A stretch of DNA of 64,000 bases, from the NCBI GenBank assembly GCA_902767565.1, contig CACXHY010000002.1, positions 62,001 through 126,000 of the forward strand, in the 5' to 3' direction. Both the position numbers and the translations under genes were made by a program. Every line of letters begins with the position of its first letter. Within the stretch, counting starts at the first letter, position 1. This DNA is from an uncultured Eubacteriales bacterium (GTDB lineage Bacteria > Bacillota > Clostridia > Christensenellales > Aristaeellaceae). The notes beneath the pieces were generated by a model, which worked only from the letters and a program-made list of their open reading frames with translations, was not told the DNA's origin and made no database searches. This document shows positions 43,238-51,921 of this stretch, piece by piece.

Positions 43238-43276
43238 GGGTCTCCTCCCAACGGTGTCCATGCTCGGATCGAGTGC

Positions 43277-43328
43277 GTTAGCATTCACTAACATGACGCA
43301 TTATAGTTAGAGAATGCTAACTTGTCAA
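43277..43328 (-). promoter_or_regulatory. Consensus feo promoter with paired metalloregulator-like operators
   Basis: On the minus strand TTGACA (43323-43328), a 17-bp spacer and TATAAT (43300-43305) form a perfect consensus promoter. GTTAGAGAATGCTAAC (43306-43321) fills the spacer, and GTTAGCATTCACTAAC (43277-43292) lies just downstream. The two 16-bp sites are inverted copies (15 of 16) and each is itself a TTAG-N8-CTAA dyad, the style of DtxR/IdeR/MntR operators. Repression under iron repletion is the natural inference. Confidence 0.85.
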
Positions 43329-43399
43329 GAGCCTATCGGCATTTTCCGGAAAAAAGATGAAAGTGGATCCGGGAAGGCTGCATTTCTCCTGCTTTCCCC

Positions 43400-43428
43400 T
43401 TGCCAAGCCCGAAATATTGCGATAAACT
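43400..43428 (+). promoter_or_regulatory. Possible promoter of the metal ABC transporter
   Basis: TTGCCA (43400-43405), 17-bp spacer, TAAACT (43423-43428). The match is moderate. No Zur-like or MntR-like dyad is seen on this side. Confidence 0.4.
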
Positions 43429-43473
43429 GCACCATGGCGGGCTATGTCCCGATCACGATCCCGGAGGAAGCCC

Positions 43474-44208
43474 ATGGAACATTCCTGTCATCTCTGCCAT
43501 ATCGACGTGCAGAATGTCTCTGTCTCCCGCGGGGGGCAGGAGCTGCTGCGCGATGTGTCCATGCATATCCACTGCGGCCAGCTGACGGCGCTGATCGGCC
43601 AGAACGGCGCGGGCAAGACCACCTTCATCCGCGCCCTGCTGCGGCAGATCCCCTTCAGCGGCTCCATCCGCCATGTGAACGAGCACGGCCGCGACATCTC
43701 CCGTCTGGTGACCGGCTATGTGCCCCAGCACCTGGAATTCGACCGGGAGATGCCCCTGACCGTGCAGGACCTCATGGCCACGGCCTTCACCCGCCGCCCG
43801 GTGTGGACCGGCGTCAGCAAGGCGGTGCGCGGACAGATCCTGGAGGCCCTGGCGGAGGTCAACGCCACGGACCTCATCGACCGGCCCCTGGGGCGCTGCT
43901 CCGGCGGCGAGACCCAGCGGATGCTGCTGGCCCTCTCCCTGCATCCGGCCCCGGACCTGCTGGTGCTGGACGAGCCCGTATCGGGCGTGGACGCGGGGGG
44001 ACTGACCCTCTTCCTGGAGACCCTGGACCGCCTGCGCGCTTCCCGGCACATGGCCATCCTGCTGGTGAGCCATGACCTGCGCCTGGTGCGGGAATACGCC
44101 GATCATGTGGTGCTGCTGGACCGCACGGTGCTGACCCAGGGCGCCCCGGACTATGTGTACCAGACCCCGGAGTTCGACCGGGTCTTCGGCAGCGGGGAGG
44201 TTGTGTGA
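43474..44208 (+). CDS. Metal ABC transporter ATP-binding protein (ZnuC/MntB type)
   Basis: A 244-residue ABC ATPase. Walker A is GQNGAGKT, the Q loop is VPQHLEFD, the signature is RCSGGETQR and Walker B is LLVLDEPVSGVD. The N-terminus has CHLCHID, an unusual Cys/His stretch before the domain begins. ATG 43474 follows GGAGGAAG. It pairs with the permease two bases downstream. No solute-binding protein gene is nearby, so the importer is incomplete here. Zn versus Mn specificity cannot be told. Confidence 0.9.
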   Translation: MEHSCHLCHIDVQNVSVSRGGQELLRDVSMHIHCGQLTALIGQNGAGKTTFIRALLRQIPFSGSIRHVNEHGRDISRLVTGYVPQHLEFDREMPLTVQDLMATAFTRRPVWTGVSKAVRGQILEALAEVNATDLIDRPLGRCSGGETQRMLLALSLHPAPDLLVLDEPVSGVDAGGLTLFLETLDRLRASRHMAILLVSHDLRLVREYADHVVLLDRTVLTQGAPDYVYQTPEFDRVFGSGEVV

Positions 44209-44210
44209 GC

Positions 44211-45110
44211 ATGGAAGCGGTGTATCATCTCTTCGGGGCGATCCCCCTGGAGTCCCTCCAGTTCGGCTTTGTGCAGAAGGCGCTGCTGGCGGTGCTGCTG
44301 CTGACGCCGCTCTTCGGCCTGCTGGGCACCATGGCGGTGAACCACCAGATGGCCTTCTTCTCCGACGCGCTGGGGCACAGCGCCCTCACCGGCATCGGCC
44401 TGGGCATCCTCCTGGGCCTGCGCAACGATCTCGCGGCCATGCTGATCTTCGGCGTGATCTGGGCCCTGCTGATCCTTGTCATCAAGCGCACCGGCGCGGC
44501 CTCGGCGGATACGGTCATCAGCGTGTTCTCCTCCACTTCGGTGGCGGCGGGCCTGCTGATTCTCGCGGCGGGGGGCGGCTTTGCGAAGTACTCCTCGCTG
44601 CTCATCGGCGACATCCTCACCATCGAGGACAGCGAGCTGATCTGGCTGCTGGCGGCTCTCGCGGCCGGGGTGACGCTGTGGGCCTTCATCTATAACGGCC
44701 TGCTCCTCACCAGCGTCAACACCCCGCTGGCGAGATCCCGCGGCGTGCGCACCAGGCTGTGGGAGAGTGCCTTTGTGGTGATGGTCGCGGTGGCGGTGAT
44801 GCTCTCCATCCGCTGGATCGGCGTGCTGCTGATCAACGCCCTGCTGATCCTCCCCGCGGCCGCCGGCCGGAACCTGGCCCGCACCATCCGCCAGCACGCG
44901 GTCATCACCGTGTGCATCGCCCTGGTCTGCGGGGTGGGCGGCCTGCTGCTCTCCTGTGAGACGGGCACCGCCACCGGCCCCACCATCGTCCTGTGCTGCG
45001 CCGCCTGCTATGTCCTGTCCCTGCTCGGGAAGGGCCTGCGGGACCGGCAGAAGACCCCGGCCGCGCCCGCGAAGCAGAACGAGCTTCCGCCGGACGCCCC
45101 CTCCGCCTGA
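44211..45110 (+). CDS. Metal ABC transporter permease (ZnuB/MntC type)
   Basis: A 299-residue ABC-3 family permease with about eight hydrophobic segments. Family motifs include FFSDALGHSALTGIGLG near residue 50 and IRWIGVLLINALLILPAAAGRNLA near 200. The ATG at 44211 is preferred, ten bases after GGGGAGG; GTG 44205, overlapping the ATPase stop, is an alternative. The C-terminal tail is Pro/Ala-rich. It lies in one unit with the ATPase and threonine dehydratase genes. Confidence 0.92.
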   Translation: MEAVYHLFGAIPLESLQFGFVQKALLAVLLLTPLFGLLGTMAVNHQMAFFSDALGHSALTGIGLGILLGLRNDLAAMLIFGVIWALLILVIKRTGAASADTVISVFSSTSVAAGLLILAAGGGFAKYSSLLIGDILTIEDSELIWLLAALAAGVTLWAFIYNGLLLTSVNTPLARSRGVRTRLWESAFVVMVAVAVMLSIRWIGVLLINALLILPAAAGRNLARTIRQHAVITVCIALVCGVGGLLLSCETGTATGPTIVLCCAACYVLSLLGKGLRDRQKTPAAPAKQNELPPDAPSA

Positions 45111-45126
45111 TGAATAGGAGTTCGCC

Positions 45127-46329
45127 ATGCTTTCATTGGATCAGATCTATCATGCTTCCTATGTCCTCCGGGATGTGGCCCGGAAGACCGACATGATCGA
45201 GGCCGCCGCCCTCAGCTCCATGGCGGGCTGCCGCCTCTTCCTGAAGACCGAGAACCTGCAGCTGACGGGCTCCTTCAAGCTGCGGGGCGCTTACTACAGG
45301 ATCAGCAAGCTCACCGACGAGCAGAAGAAGGCCGGCATCCTGGCCTGCTCGGCGGGAAACCACGCCCAGGGCGTGGCGTTGGCCGCCTCCCGGGCGGGGC
45401 TGCGCTCCGTGATCTGCATGCCCGACGGCGCGCCGATCTCCAAGGTGGAGGCCACCAAGGCCTTCGGGGCCGAGGTGGTGCTGGTGAAGGGCGGCTATGA
45501 CGACGCCTACGCCCATGCCTGCAGGCTCCGGGAGGAGACGGGCATGACCTTCATCCACCCCTTCAACGACGAGGACGTCATCGCCGGCCAGGGCACCATC
45601 GGCCTGGAGATCCTGGACCAGCTGCCGGACGCGGACGCGGTCCTGGTGCCGGTGGGCGGCGGCGGGCTCCTCAGCGGCGTGGTGTACGCCATCAAGTCCC
45701 TGAACCCGAAGGTGCAGGTCTGGGGCGTGCAGGCGGAGCATGCAGCCTCTATGCAGCGCAGCCTGCAGGCGGGCACGCCCATGACCCTGGACAGGGCGCA
45801 GACCTTCGCCGACGGCATCGCGGTCAGACGCCCCGGCGATCTGACCTACGACATCTGCAGCCGGTACGCCGACGGCATCCTCACCGTGACGGAGGACGAG
45901 ATCGCCGCCGCCATCCTGGCCCTGTTGGAGAAGCAGAAGATGATCTCCGAGGGGGCCGGCGCCGTGGGCCTGGCCGCCGTGCTGGCGAAGAAGCTGGACC
46001 TGCGGGGGAAGAAGGTCTGCTGCCTGATCTCGGGCGGCAATATCGACGTGAACATCCTCTCCCGGGTCATCGCCCGGGGCCTCATCACCACCGGCCGCCG
46101 GGTCACCCTGCAGGTGGCCCTGGAGGACAAGCCCGGCCAGCTGGTGGACGTCAGCAGGATCGTGGCCGAGTGCGGCGCGAACGTCATCAGCGTGGTGCAC
46201 AACATGGGCAACGCCGGTACCGCCGTGACCTCCTGTACCCTGACCCTCGGCCTGGAGACCCGCGACGCCGCCCAGATCGCCGAGATCCGCGCGCGCCTGG
46301 CGGAAGCCGGGTTCGCGCTGGTGGAATGA
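45127..46329 (+). CDS. ilvA: Threonine ammonia-lyase with C-terminal ACT domain
   Basis: A 400-residue PLP enzyme deaminating threonine to 2-oxobutanoate. PLP Lys51 is in LTGSFKLRGA, the phosphate loop is PVGGGGLLSG, and SAGNHAQGVA is the substrate loop. Residues ~325-400 form a single ACT domain (VTLQVALEDKPGQL). This single-ACT layout of ~400 residues fits the catabolic/short type (tdcB-like) as well as short ilvA, so the symbol is tentative. ATG 45127 follows AGGAG, 16 nt after the permease gene; the stop overlaps the next gene as ATGA. Confidence 0.93.
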   Translation: MLSLDQIYHASYVLRDVARKTDMIEAAALSSMAGCRLFLKTENLQLTGSFKLRGAYYRISKLTDEQKKAGILACSAGNHAQGVALAASRAGLRSVICMPDGAPISKVEATKAFGAEVVLVKGGYDDAYAHACRLREETGMTFIHPFNDEDVIAGQGTIGLEILDQLPDADAVLVPVGGGGLLSGVVYAIKSLNPKVQVWGVQAEHAASMQRSLQAGTPMTLDRAQTFADGIAVRRPGDLTYDICSRYADGILTVTEDEIAAAILALLEKQKMISEGAGAVGLAAVLAKKLDLRGKKVCCLISGGNIDVNILSRVIARGLITTGRRVTLQVALEDKPGQLVDVSRIVAECGANVISVVHNMGNAGTAVTSCTLTLGLETRDAAQIAEIRARLAEAGFALVE

Positions 46330-47210
46330 CCATGATCTGCACCCTCTGCCCCCGCCGCTGCGCCGCCCTCCGGGACGCGGCTTCCGGCGCGGGCTTTTGC
46401 CGCCTGCCGGAGGAGATGCGCATCGCACGGATCGCCCCGCACCTGTGGGAGGAGCCGCCCATCAGCGGCACCCGGGGCACCGGCGCGGTGTTCTTTTCCG
46501 GCTGCACCCTCCGCTGTATCTTCTGCCAGAACGCGGAGATCAGCCACCGCAACGCCGGACGCCCCTTCACCCCGGAGCAGCTAGCGGACAGCCTGCGCCG
46601 CCTGACCGACATGGGCATGCACACCATCTCCTTCATTACGGCCACGCCCTATGTGCCGCGGATCCTGGAGACCCTGGCCATCTACCGCCCGCCGGTGCCG
46701 CTGGTGTGGAACACCTCCGGCTATGAGACCGTGGAGACCCTGCGGATGCTGGATGGGGCGATCGATGTGTACCTGCCGGACCTGAAGCATTACAGCCCCC
46801 GGATGGGCCGGCTGTGCGCCGGGGCGCCGGACTACTTCGACGCCGCCTCCGCCGCCATCCGTGAGATGGTGCGCCAGACCGGCACGCCGGTCTGTGACGG
46901 GGACGGCATCATGCGGCGGGGCACCCTGATCCGCCATCTGGTGCTCCCCGGGGCCACGGGGGAGAGCATCGCCCTGCTGAACTGGGTGAAGGACAGCCTG
47001 CCGGAAGGGATCCCCGTGTCCCTGATGAGCCAGTACATCCCCTGCAACGATGTGGCTGTCCCCGGCCTGCGGCGCCGGGTGACGAAACGGGAGTACGACC
47101 GGGTGACGGACGCCATGCTCGCCCTGGATCTCCCGGGCTTCACCCAGGAGGAAGCCAGCGCGGACCGGGATTTCGTGCCCGTATTCAACCGGGACGAGAG
47201 CTTCGTCTGA
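46326..47210 (+). CDS. Radical SAM protein, PflX-like (COG1313)
   Basis: A 294-residue radical SAM enzyme. The cluster Cys are Cys60, Cys64 and Cys67 in SGCTLRCIFCQN. An N-terminal CTLCPRRC plus a downstream GFC supply further Cys, and PHLWEEPPISGTRGTG is the family-specific segment. This group is similar to pyruvate formate-lyase activase but its substrate is unknown. The start ATG 46326 overlaps the threonine dehydratase stop by 4 nt; ATG 46332 is a close alternative. No glycyl-radical enzyme is near. Confidence 0.9.
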   Translation: MTMICTLCPRRCAALRDAASGAGFCRLPEEMRIARIAPHLWEEPPISGTRGTGAVFFSGCTLRCIFCQNAEISHRNAGRPFTPEQLADSLRRLTDMGMHTISFITATPYVPRILETLAIYRPPVPLVWNTSGYETVETLRMLDGAIDVYLPDLKHYSPRMGRLCAGAPDYFDAASAAIREMVRQTGTPVCDGDGIMRRGTLIRHLVLPGATGESIALLNWVKDSLPEGIPVSLMSQYIPCNDVAVPGLRRRVTKREYDRVTDAMLALDLPGFTQEEASADRDFVPVFNRDESFV

Positions 47211-47235
47211 TGCGGATATGTGAGGAGGAGACGGC

Positions 47236-47994
47236 ATGCGGCTGCTGCTGGTGCGCCACGCGGAACCGGATTACAGCGTGGATTCCCTGACTCCCGGCGG
47301 ATGGATCGAGGCGGAGCTTCTGTCCCGCCGCCTGCGCCGGCTCAAACGGGTGGAGGGCTGGTTCTGCTCGCCCCTGGGGCGGGCCCGGGATACAGCCGCC
47401 CCCACCATGGAGGCCGTGGGCGCGGAACCGGAGATCCTGGACTGGCTGCAGGAATTCCGCGGCCGCTGCCCGGATCCGGAGACCGGCCGGGAGCGCATCC
47501 CCTGGGACTTCAAGCCCCGGATCCTGGAGCGGCATCCGGAGCTGTGGCGGCCCGACGGCTGGCTGGGATCGCCCCTGTACGACGGCACCGACATCCCCGC
47601 CGTGGCGCGGGAGACCCGGGAAGGCCTGGCGCGGCTGCTCGGCCGCTTCGGCTATACCCGGGACGGTTTGCTCTGGCGCTGTGACGGCAACCGCCGCGGG
47701 ACGATCGTGTGCTTCTGTCATTTCGGCATCGCCATGGTCGTCTGCGGAGAGCTGCTGAACATGTCCCCGGTGGCTCTATGGCACAGCATGTGCATGCGCC
47801 CCTCCTCCGTCACCTCCCTGGTGACCGAGGAACGGGTGAAGGGGGAGGTCTGGTGGCGCTGCGAAGCCATGGGGGATACCTCCCATCTGGCCGTGGCGGA
47901 CCGCACGCCCTCCACCGCCGCCCAGTTCCCCGAGATCTATACCGGGCAGGACAACACCGAACCGATCCTGTGGGATGACGACGCAGAGCCGTGA
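47236..47994 (+). CDS. Histidine phosphatase family protein
   Basis: A 252-residue phosphoglycerate-mutase-like phosphatase. The phosphohistidine motif LLLVRHAEPDY is at residues 3-13, where Glu replaces the usual Gly of RHG; the second Arg is in SPLGRARDTA and the second His in VCFCHFGIAM. Substrate is unknown. ATG 47236 follows GAGGAGGAG, 25 nt after the radical SAM gene. A weak GC hairpin lies at 48017-48044 between it and recQ. Confidence 0.88.
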   Translation: MRLLLVRHAEPDYSVDSLTPGGWIEAELLSRRLRRLKRVEGWFCSPLGRARDTAAPTMEAVGAEPEILDWLQEFRGRCPDPETGRERIPWDFKPRILERHPELWRPDGWLGSPLYDGTDIPAVARETREGLARLLGRFGYTRDGLLWRCDGNRRGTIVCFCHFGIAMVVCGELLNMSPVALWHSMCMRPSSVTSLVTEERVKGEVWWRCEAMGDTSHLAVADRTPSTAAQFPEIYTGQDNTEPILWDDDAEP

Positions 47995-48080
47995 GCGGTG
48001 AAACCGGGCAGAGACCGCGGGCGTCCGCCTTCCGGACCCGCGCCGTCCTTCTCCGTGACCGCTGACCGAGAGGAGGCATC

Positions 48081-49967
48081 ATGACAAAATCCGAAGCCCT
48101 CAAGACCCTCTTCGGCCACGATGACTTCCGGGAAGGGCAGGAAGACTTGATCGACGGCCTGCTCTCGGGCCGCGATGTTCTGGGCATCATGCCCACCGGG
48201 GGCGGGAAATCCGTCTGCTACCAGATCCCGGCGATGCTGCTGCCGGGCATTGCGCTGGTGATCTCGCCCCTGATCTCGCTGATGAAGGATCAGGTGGCGG
48301 CCCTGCGGGAGGCGGGGGTCCCTGCGGCCTTCCTCAACGCAACGCTGACGCCGGAGCAGCAGGCCCTGGCCCTCAGCCGGGCAAGGGAGGGCCGCTACAA
48401 GCTCATCTACGTGGCCCCGGAGCGCCTGAAGGCTCCTTCCTTCCGCTCCTTCGCGGAGTCGGCGGACATCAGCCTCATCGCCGTGGACGAGGCGCACTGC
48501 GTCTCCCAGTGGGGGCAGGACTTCCGGCCGGACTATCTGCGCATCCGGGCCTTCCTCGACAGCCTGTCCCGGCGGCCGCCGGTGGGCGCCTACACCGCCA
48601 CCGCCACGCCCCATGTCCGGGAGGACATCGTGCGCCTGCTGGGCCTGAGGCAGCCGACCATGGTGATGACCGGCTTTGACCGCCCCAACCTCTTCTACGA
48701 GGTCATCCCCCTGAAGGGCAGGCGCGACGCGGCGCTGACGGGGATCCTGCAAGGCATGCGGGGCCGCAGCGGCATCGTGTACTGCGCCACCCGCAAGAGC
48801 ACGGAGAGCGTGTGCGCCATGCTGCGGGCGCAGGGCTTCTCCGCCGTCCGCTACCACGCGGGGCTCTCCGAGGAGGAACGCCGGTCCGGCCAGGAGGCCT
48901 TCCAGTACGACCGGGCGGACATCATGGTGGCCACGAACGCCTTCGGCATGGGGATCGACAAAAGCAATGTCTCCTTCGTCATCCACTACAACATGCCCCG
49001 GTCGGTGGAGGCCTACTACCAGGAGGCCGGGCGCGCCGGGCGGGACGGCAGCGAAGCGGACTGCGTGCTGCTCTATTCCCGGCAGGACATCGTGACCGCC
49101 CGCTATCTCATCGAGCACCGGGAACCCAACCCGGAGCTGACCCCGGAGCAGGAGGCCCAGGTCACGGCCATGGAGCGCTTCCGCCTGCAGCGGATGATCG
49201 ACCTGTGCGAGGGGAAGGACTGCTTCCGCGCCGGTCTCCTGCGCTACTTCGGCCAGCCCGCCCGGACGCCCTGCGCCGGCTGCTCCCGCTGCCGGGGCCC
49301 CCGTTGGACAGAGCCGGCCAGGGAGGCGGCGGAGGAAGCAGGCACCGGGCGGCGCGCCCGCAAAGCCGCGAAGCCGGCCCCGTTGAGCCGCCCCGCTTCC
49401 TCCGCTCCGTCGGATGCCGAAAGCGAGCTCTTCGACCGGCTGCGCGCCTGCCGTATGGACATCGCCCGCGGCCGGGGCGTGCCGCCCTACGTCATCTGCC
49501 ATGACCGCACCCTGCGGGAGATCGCGGCCGCCCGTCCCTCCACCCTCGAAGAACTGTCCGCGATCTACGGCATGGGCAGCCGCAAGGTGAGCGATTTCGG
49601 CGCCCGGCTGCTGGCCGTGGTGAACGGCGCTCCGCCCTCCGACGGACCGCACGGCGGCGTCCCGGCGTCCGCGCTGCCCGACGGACCGCCCGCCGGCGTC
49701 TTCTCCGACCCCGACCCGGAGGATGACGTTCCGATCCCCGCCGACGATCTTCCGCCGTCTGCCGTCGATCCCGCCGAAGCCCCGGAGGAGACTGCCTCCG
49801 CGCCCTCCTGGACCGCAGAGCAGACCGCCCGGCTCTTCGACCTGTGGTATGCCGGGGCGCCCATGGCCGGGATCGCCGAGGAACTCGGCCGGGACCGCGC
49901 GGAGGTGCTCCTCCGCGCCGATGATCTGGGCATCCTTGCCCCCAATACAGAAAGGAAACAGCCATGA
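48081..49967 (+). CDS. recQ: RecQ-family ATP-dependent DNA helicase lacking the RQC domain
   Basis: A 628-residue helicase. Motif I is TGGGKSVCYQIPA, motif II DEAHC, motif VI QEAGRAGRDG. The zinc site is complete as C-x16-C-x2-C-x2-C (DCFRAGLL to CSRCRG). After it come only ~45 linker residues before an HRDC-type domain (ELFDRLRACRMDIA to GSRKVSDFG). The ~100-residue RQC winged helix usual between them is absent. After an acidic Pro-rich linker, the last ~45 residues (WTAEQTARLFDLWYAG onward) look like a helix-turn-helix. ATG 48081 follows GAGGAGG. It is coupled by ATGA overlap to a small membrane protein. Confidence 0.95.
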   Translation: MTKSEALKTLFGHDDFREGQEDLIDGLLSGRDVLGIMPTGGGKSVCYQIPAMLLPGIALVISPLISLMKDQVAALREAGVPAAFLNATLTPEQQALALSRAREGRYKLIYVAPERLKAPSFRSFAESADISLIAVDEAHCVSQWGQDFRPDYLRIRAFLDSLSRRPPVGAYTATATPHVREDIVRLLGLRQPTMVMTGFDRPNLFYEVIPLKGRRDAALTGILQGMRGRSGIVYCATRKSTESVCAMLRAQGFSAVRYHAGLSEEERRSGQEAFQYDRADIMVATNAFGMGIDKSNVSFVIHYNMPRSVEAYYQEAGRAGRDGSEADCVLLYSRQDIVTARYLIEHREPNPELTPEQEAQVTAMERFRLQRMIDLCEGKDCFRAGLLRYFGQPARTPCAGCSRCRGPRWTEPAREAAEEAGTGRRARKAAKPAPLSRPASSAPSDAESELFDRLRACRMDIARGRGVPPYVICHDRTLREIAAARPSTLEELSAIYGMGSRKVSDFGARLLAVVNGAPPSDGPHGGVPASALPDGPPAGVFSDPDPEDDVPIPADDLPPSAVDPAEAPEETASAPSWTAEQTARLFDLWYAGAPMAGIAEELGRDRAEVLLRADDLGILAPNTERKQP

Positions 49968-50131
49968 AACTGCTTGTCTGGGCCATCTGCATCGCCGCGG
50001 CGGCGGGGATCATGCTGATCCTGCGCGCATCTGTTGCGGATGCCGGCCCCATCCTCCTGGCGCTGCCCTTCGCCGTGGCCTCCACCGTCGCCACGGTGGT
50101 GACCAACAACATGAAGGACGGAAAGAAATAA
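49964..50131 (+). CDS. Small two-helix membrane protein (55 aa)
   Basis: A 55-codon ORF starts at ATG 49964, overlapping the recQ stop as ATGA, with AAAGGAAA upstream. The product has two hydrophobic segments (about residues 3-20 and 28-46), a short polar turn, and a basic tail NNMKDGKK. No family is recognised. The position between recQ and the FecCD permease gene and the coupled start support real translation. Confidence 0.65.
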   Translation: MKLLVWAICIAAAAGIMLILRASVADAGPILLALPFAVASTVATVVTNNMKDGKK

Positions 50132-50147
50132 GCTCCCGGAGGTGCCC

Positions 50148-51170
50148 GTGTTCCGCGAACGCTTTGCCCCTGTGGCGTACCTGCTGCTCACCGCCGCGCT
50201 GCTGGCGGTGATGGTTTTGTGCGTCTGCGCGGGCAACCAGCCCATCCCCTTGCGAGAGACACGGGCGGTCTTTTTCGGCGGGGAGGTCTCGGAGGCGAAC
50301 CGCAGCATCCTGGTGAACGTGCGGCTGCCCCGGGTGCTGTGCGTAGCCCTGGTGGGGGCATCCCTGTCCCTGTGCGGCGCGGCCATGCAGGGGCTGCTGC
50401 GGAACCCGCTGGCGGACGGTTCCACTCTCGGCGTGTCCTCCGGGGCTTCCCTCGGCGCAGTGATCGCCCTGGCCTTCGGCATCGCCGTCCCCGGCCTGCC
50501 CCACGCGGGGACGATGGTGACGGCCATGTTGTTCGCTTTCGGGTCCCTGGCGCTGATCCTGTCCCTGGCCTGGATGCTGGACCGTTCCCTGGAGACCAAC
50601 TCCATCATCCTCATCGGCGTGATCTTCTCCATGTTCGCCTCCAGCATGATGAACCTGGTGATCTCCTTCGCCGGGGAGCGCATCAAGTCCATCACCTTCT
50701 GGACCATGGGCTCCCTGTCCGGCAGCCGCTACGACTATGCGCTCATCCTCGCGGTCTCGCTGCTGGTCTGCGGCGGGGTGATCCTGCTGCACGCCCGGGA
50801 ATTGAACGCCTTCGCGGTGGGGGAGGAGAACGCCCGGCACATCGGCGTGAACGTCCGCCGGGTGAAGCTGACGCTGATGATCGCGGTGTCGGTGCTGATC
50901 GGCGTGTGCGTGTCGGTGGGCGGCACCATCGCCTTTGTGGGCCTCGTGACGCCCCACATGGCCCGGCTGATCGTCGGCCCGAACCACAAGCGGCTGCTGC
51001 CGGCGTCCCTGTTCTCCGGGGCCATATTCCTGCTGCTGGCGGATCTGGCGGCGCGGACGATCCTGCGTCCCCGGGAACTGTCCATCGGCGTGGTGACGTC
51101 GCTGGTGGGCGCCGTTGCCTTCACCCTGATCCTGCGCTTCAGGCGAAAGGGGGCGGACGGCGATGCTTGA
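50148..51170 (+). CDS. FecCD-family ABC permease (siderophore/cobalamin type)
   Basis: A 340-residue permease with about ten hydrophobic segments. Family motifs are VRLPRVLCVALVGASLSLCG and GLLRNPLADGSTLGVSSGA near the N-terminus, and GTIAFVGLVTPHMARLI near the C-terminus. The start is GTG 50148 with GGAGG five bases before; GTG 50142 is within the ribosome site. It overlaps the ATPase gene by 8 nt. No periplasmic-type binding protein gene is found within the window. Confidence 0.94.
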   Translation: MFRERFAPVAYLLLTAALLAVMVLCVCAGNQPIPLRETRAVFFGGEVSEANRSILVNVRLPRVLCVALVGASLSLCGAAMQGLLRNPLADGSTLGVSSGASLGAVIALAFGIAVPGLPHAGTMVTAMLFAFGSLALILSLAWMLDRSLETNSIILIGVIFSMFASSMMNLVISFAGERIKSITFWTMGSLSGSRYDYALILAVSLLVCGGVILLHARELNAFAVGEENARHIGVNVRRVKLTLMIAVSVLIGVCVSVGGTIAFVGLVTPHMARLIVGPNHKRLLPASLFSGAIFLLLADLAARTILRPRELSIGVVTSLVGAVAFTLILRFRRKGADGDA

Positions 51171-51915
51171 GATCGAGCACCTGACCGTGCGCTACGGCCG
51201 CCGCACGGTCCTCCGGGACTGCTCCCTCCGCGTGGGCGAGGGGGAATGGTGGATGCTGGTGGGTCCCAACGGCGCGGGCAAGTCCACCCTGATCCGGGCG
51301 GCGGCGGGGGCTGTGCCCTGCGAGGGAGAACTGCGCTTCGAGGGGGAGGACCTGACCCGCATGAAGCCCGCCCGGCGCGCCAGGCTCATCGGCATCCTGG
51401 ACCAGCACAACACCTCTTCCTATGACTACAGCGTGGAGGAGATCGTGGGGCTGGGGCGCTACGCCCACCGGGGCATGCTGGGCGCCGATCCCCGGGGAGA
51501 CGAGGCGGTGGAGCGCGCCATGCGGGAGACCGGCATGACCGGGCTGCGCCGGGCCAGCGTCCTGTCCCTGTCGGGCGGCGAGCGGCAGCGGGCCTTCCTG
51601 GCCCAGGTGCTGGCGCAGGACCCCCGGCTGATGATCCTCGACGAGCCCGTCAACCATCTGGACCTGCCCTATCAGCAGGCCATCTTCACCCTGATCGCCG
51701 ACTGGCTGCGCAAGCCCGGCCGGGCGGTGCTGTCGGTGGTGCACGATCTGAGCCTGGCCCGGTGCTGGGGTACCCATGCCATGGTGCTGCGGGGCGGCGA
51801 GTGCCTGGCCCGCGGACGCGCGGCGGAAGCCCTCCGGGACGGGATCCTGCGGGAGGCCTACGGCATGGATGTCGGAGCATGGATGCGGGACCAGCTGGAC
51901 GTGTGGAAGGAGTGA
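51163..51915 (+). CDS. FecE/BtuD-type ABC transporter ATP-binding protein
   Basis: A 250-residue ABC ATPase pairing with the FecCD permease. Walker A is GPNGAGKST, the signature VLSLSGGERQR, and Walker B MILDEPVNHLD. The D-loop His and following LPYQQ are typical for the siderophore/B12 group. ATG 51163 lies inside the permease 3-prime end behind GAAAGGGGG, so translation is coupled. The substrate (ferric siderophore, heme or cobamide) cannot be told. Confidence 0.93.
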   Translation: MLEIEHLTVRYGRRTVLRDCSLRVGEGEWWMLVGPNGAGKSTLIRAAAGAVPCEGELRFEGEDLTRMKPARRARLIGILDQHNTSSYDYSVEEIVGLGRYAHRGMLGADPRGDEAVERAMRETGMTGLRRASVLSLSGGERQRAFLAQVLAQDPRLMILDEPVNHLDLPYQQAIFTLIADWLRKPGRAVLSVVHDLSLARCWGTHAMVLRGGECLARGRAAEALRDGILREAYGMDVGAWMRDQLDVWKE

Positions 51916-51921
51916 TCCCCC

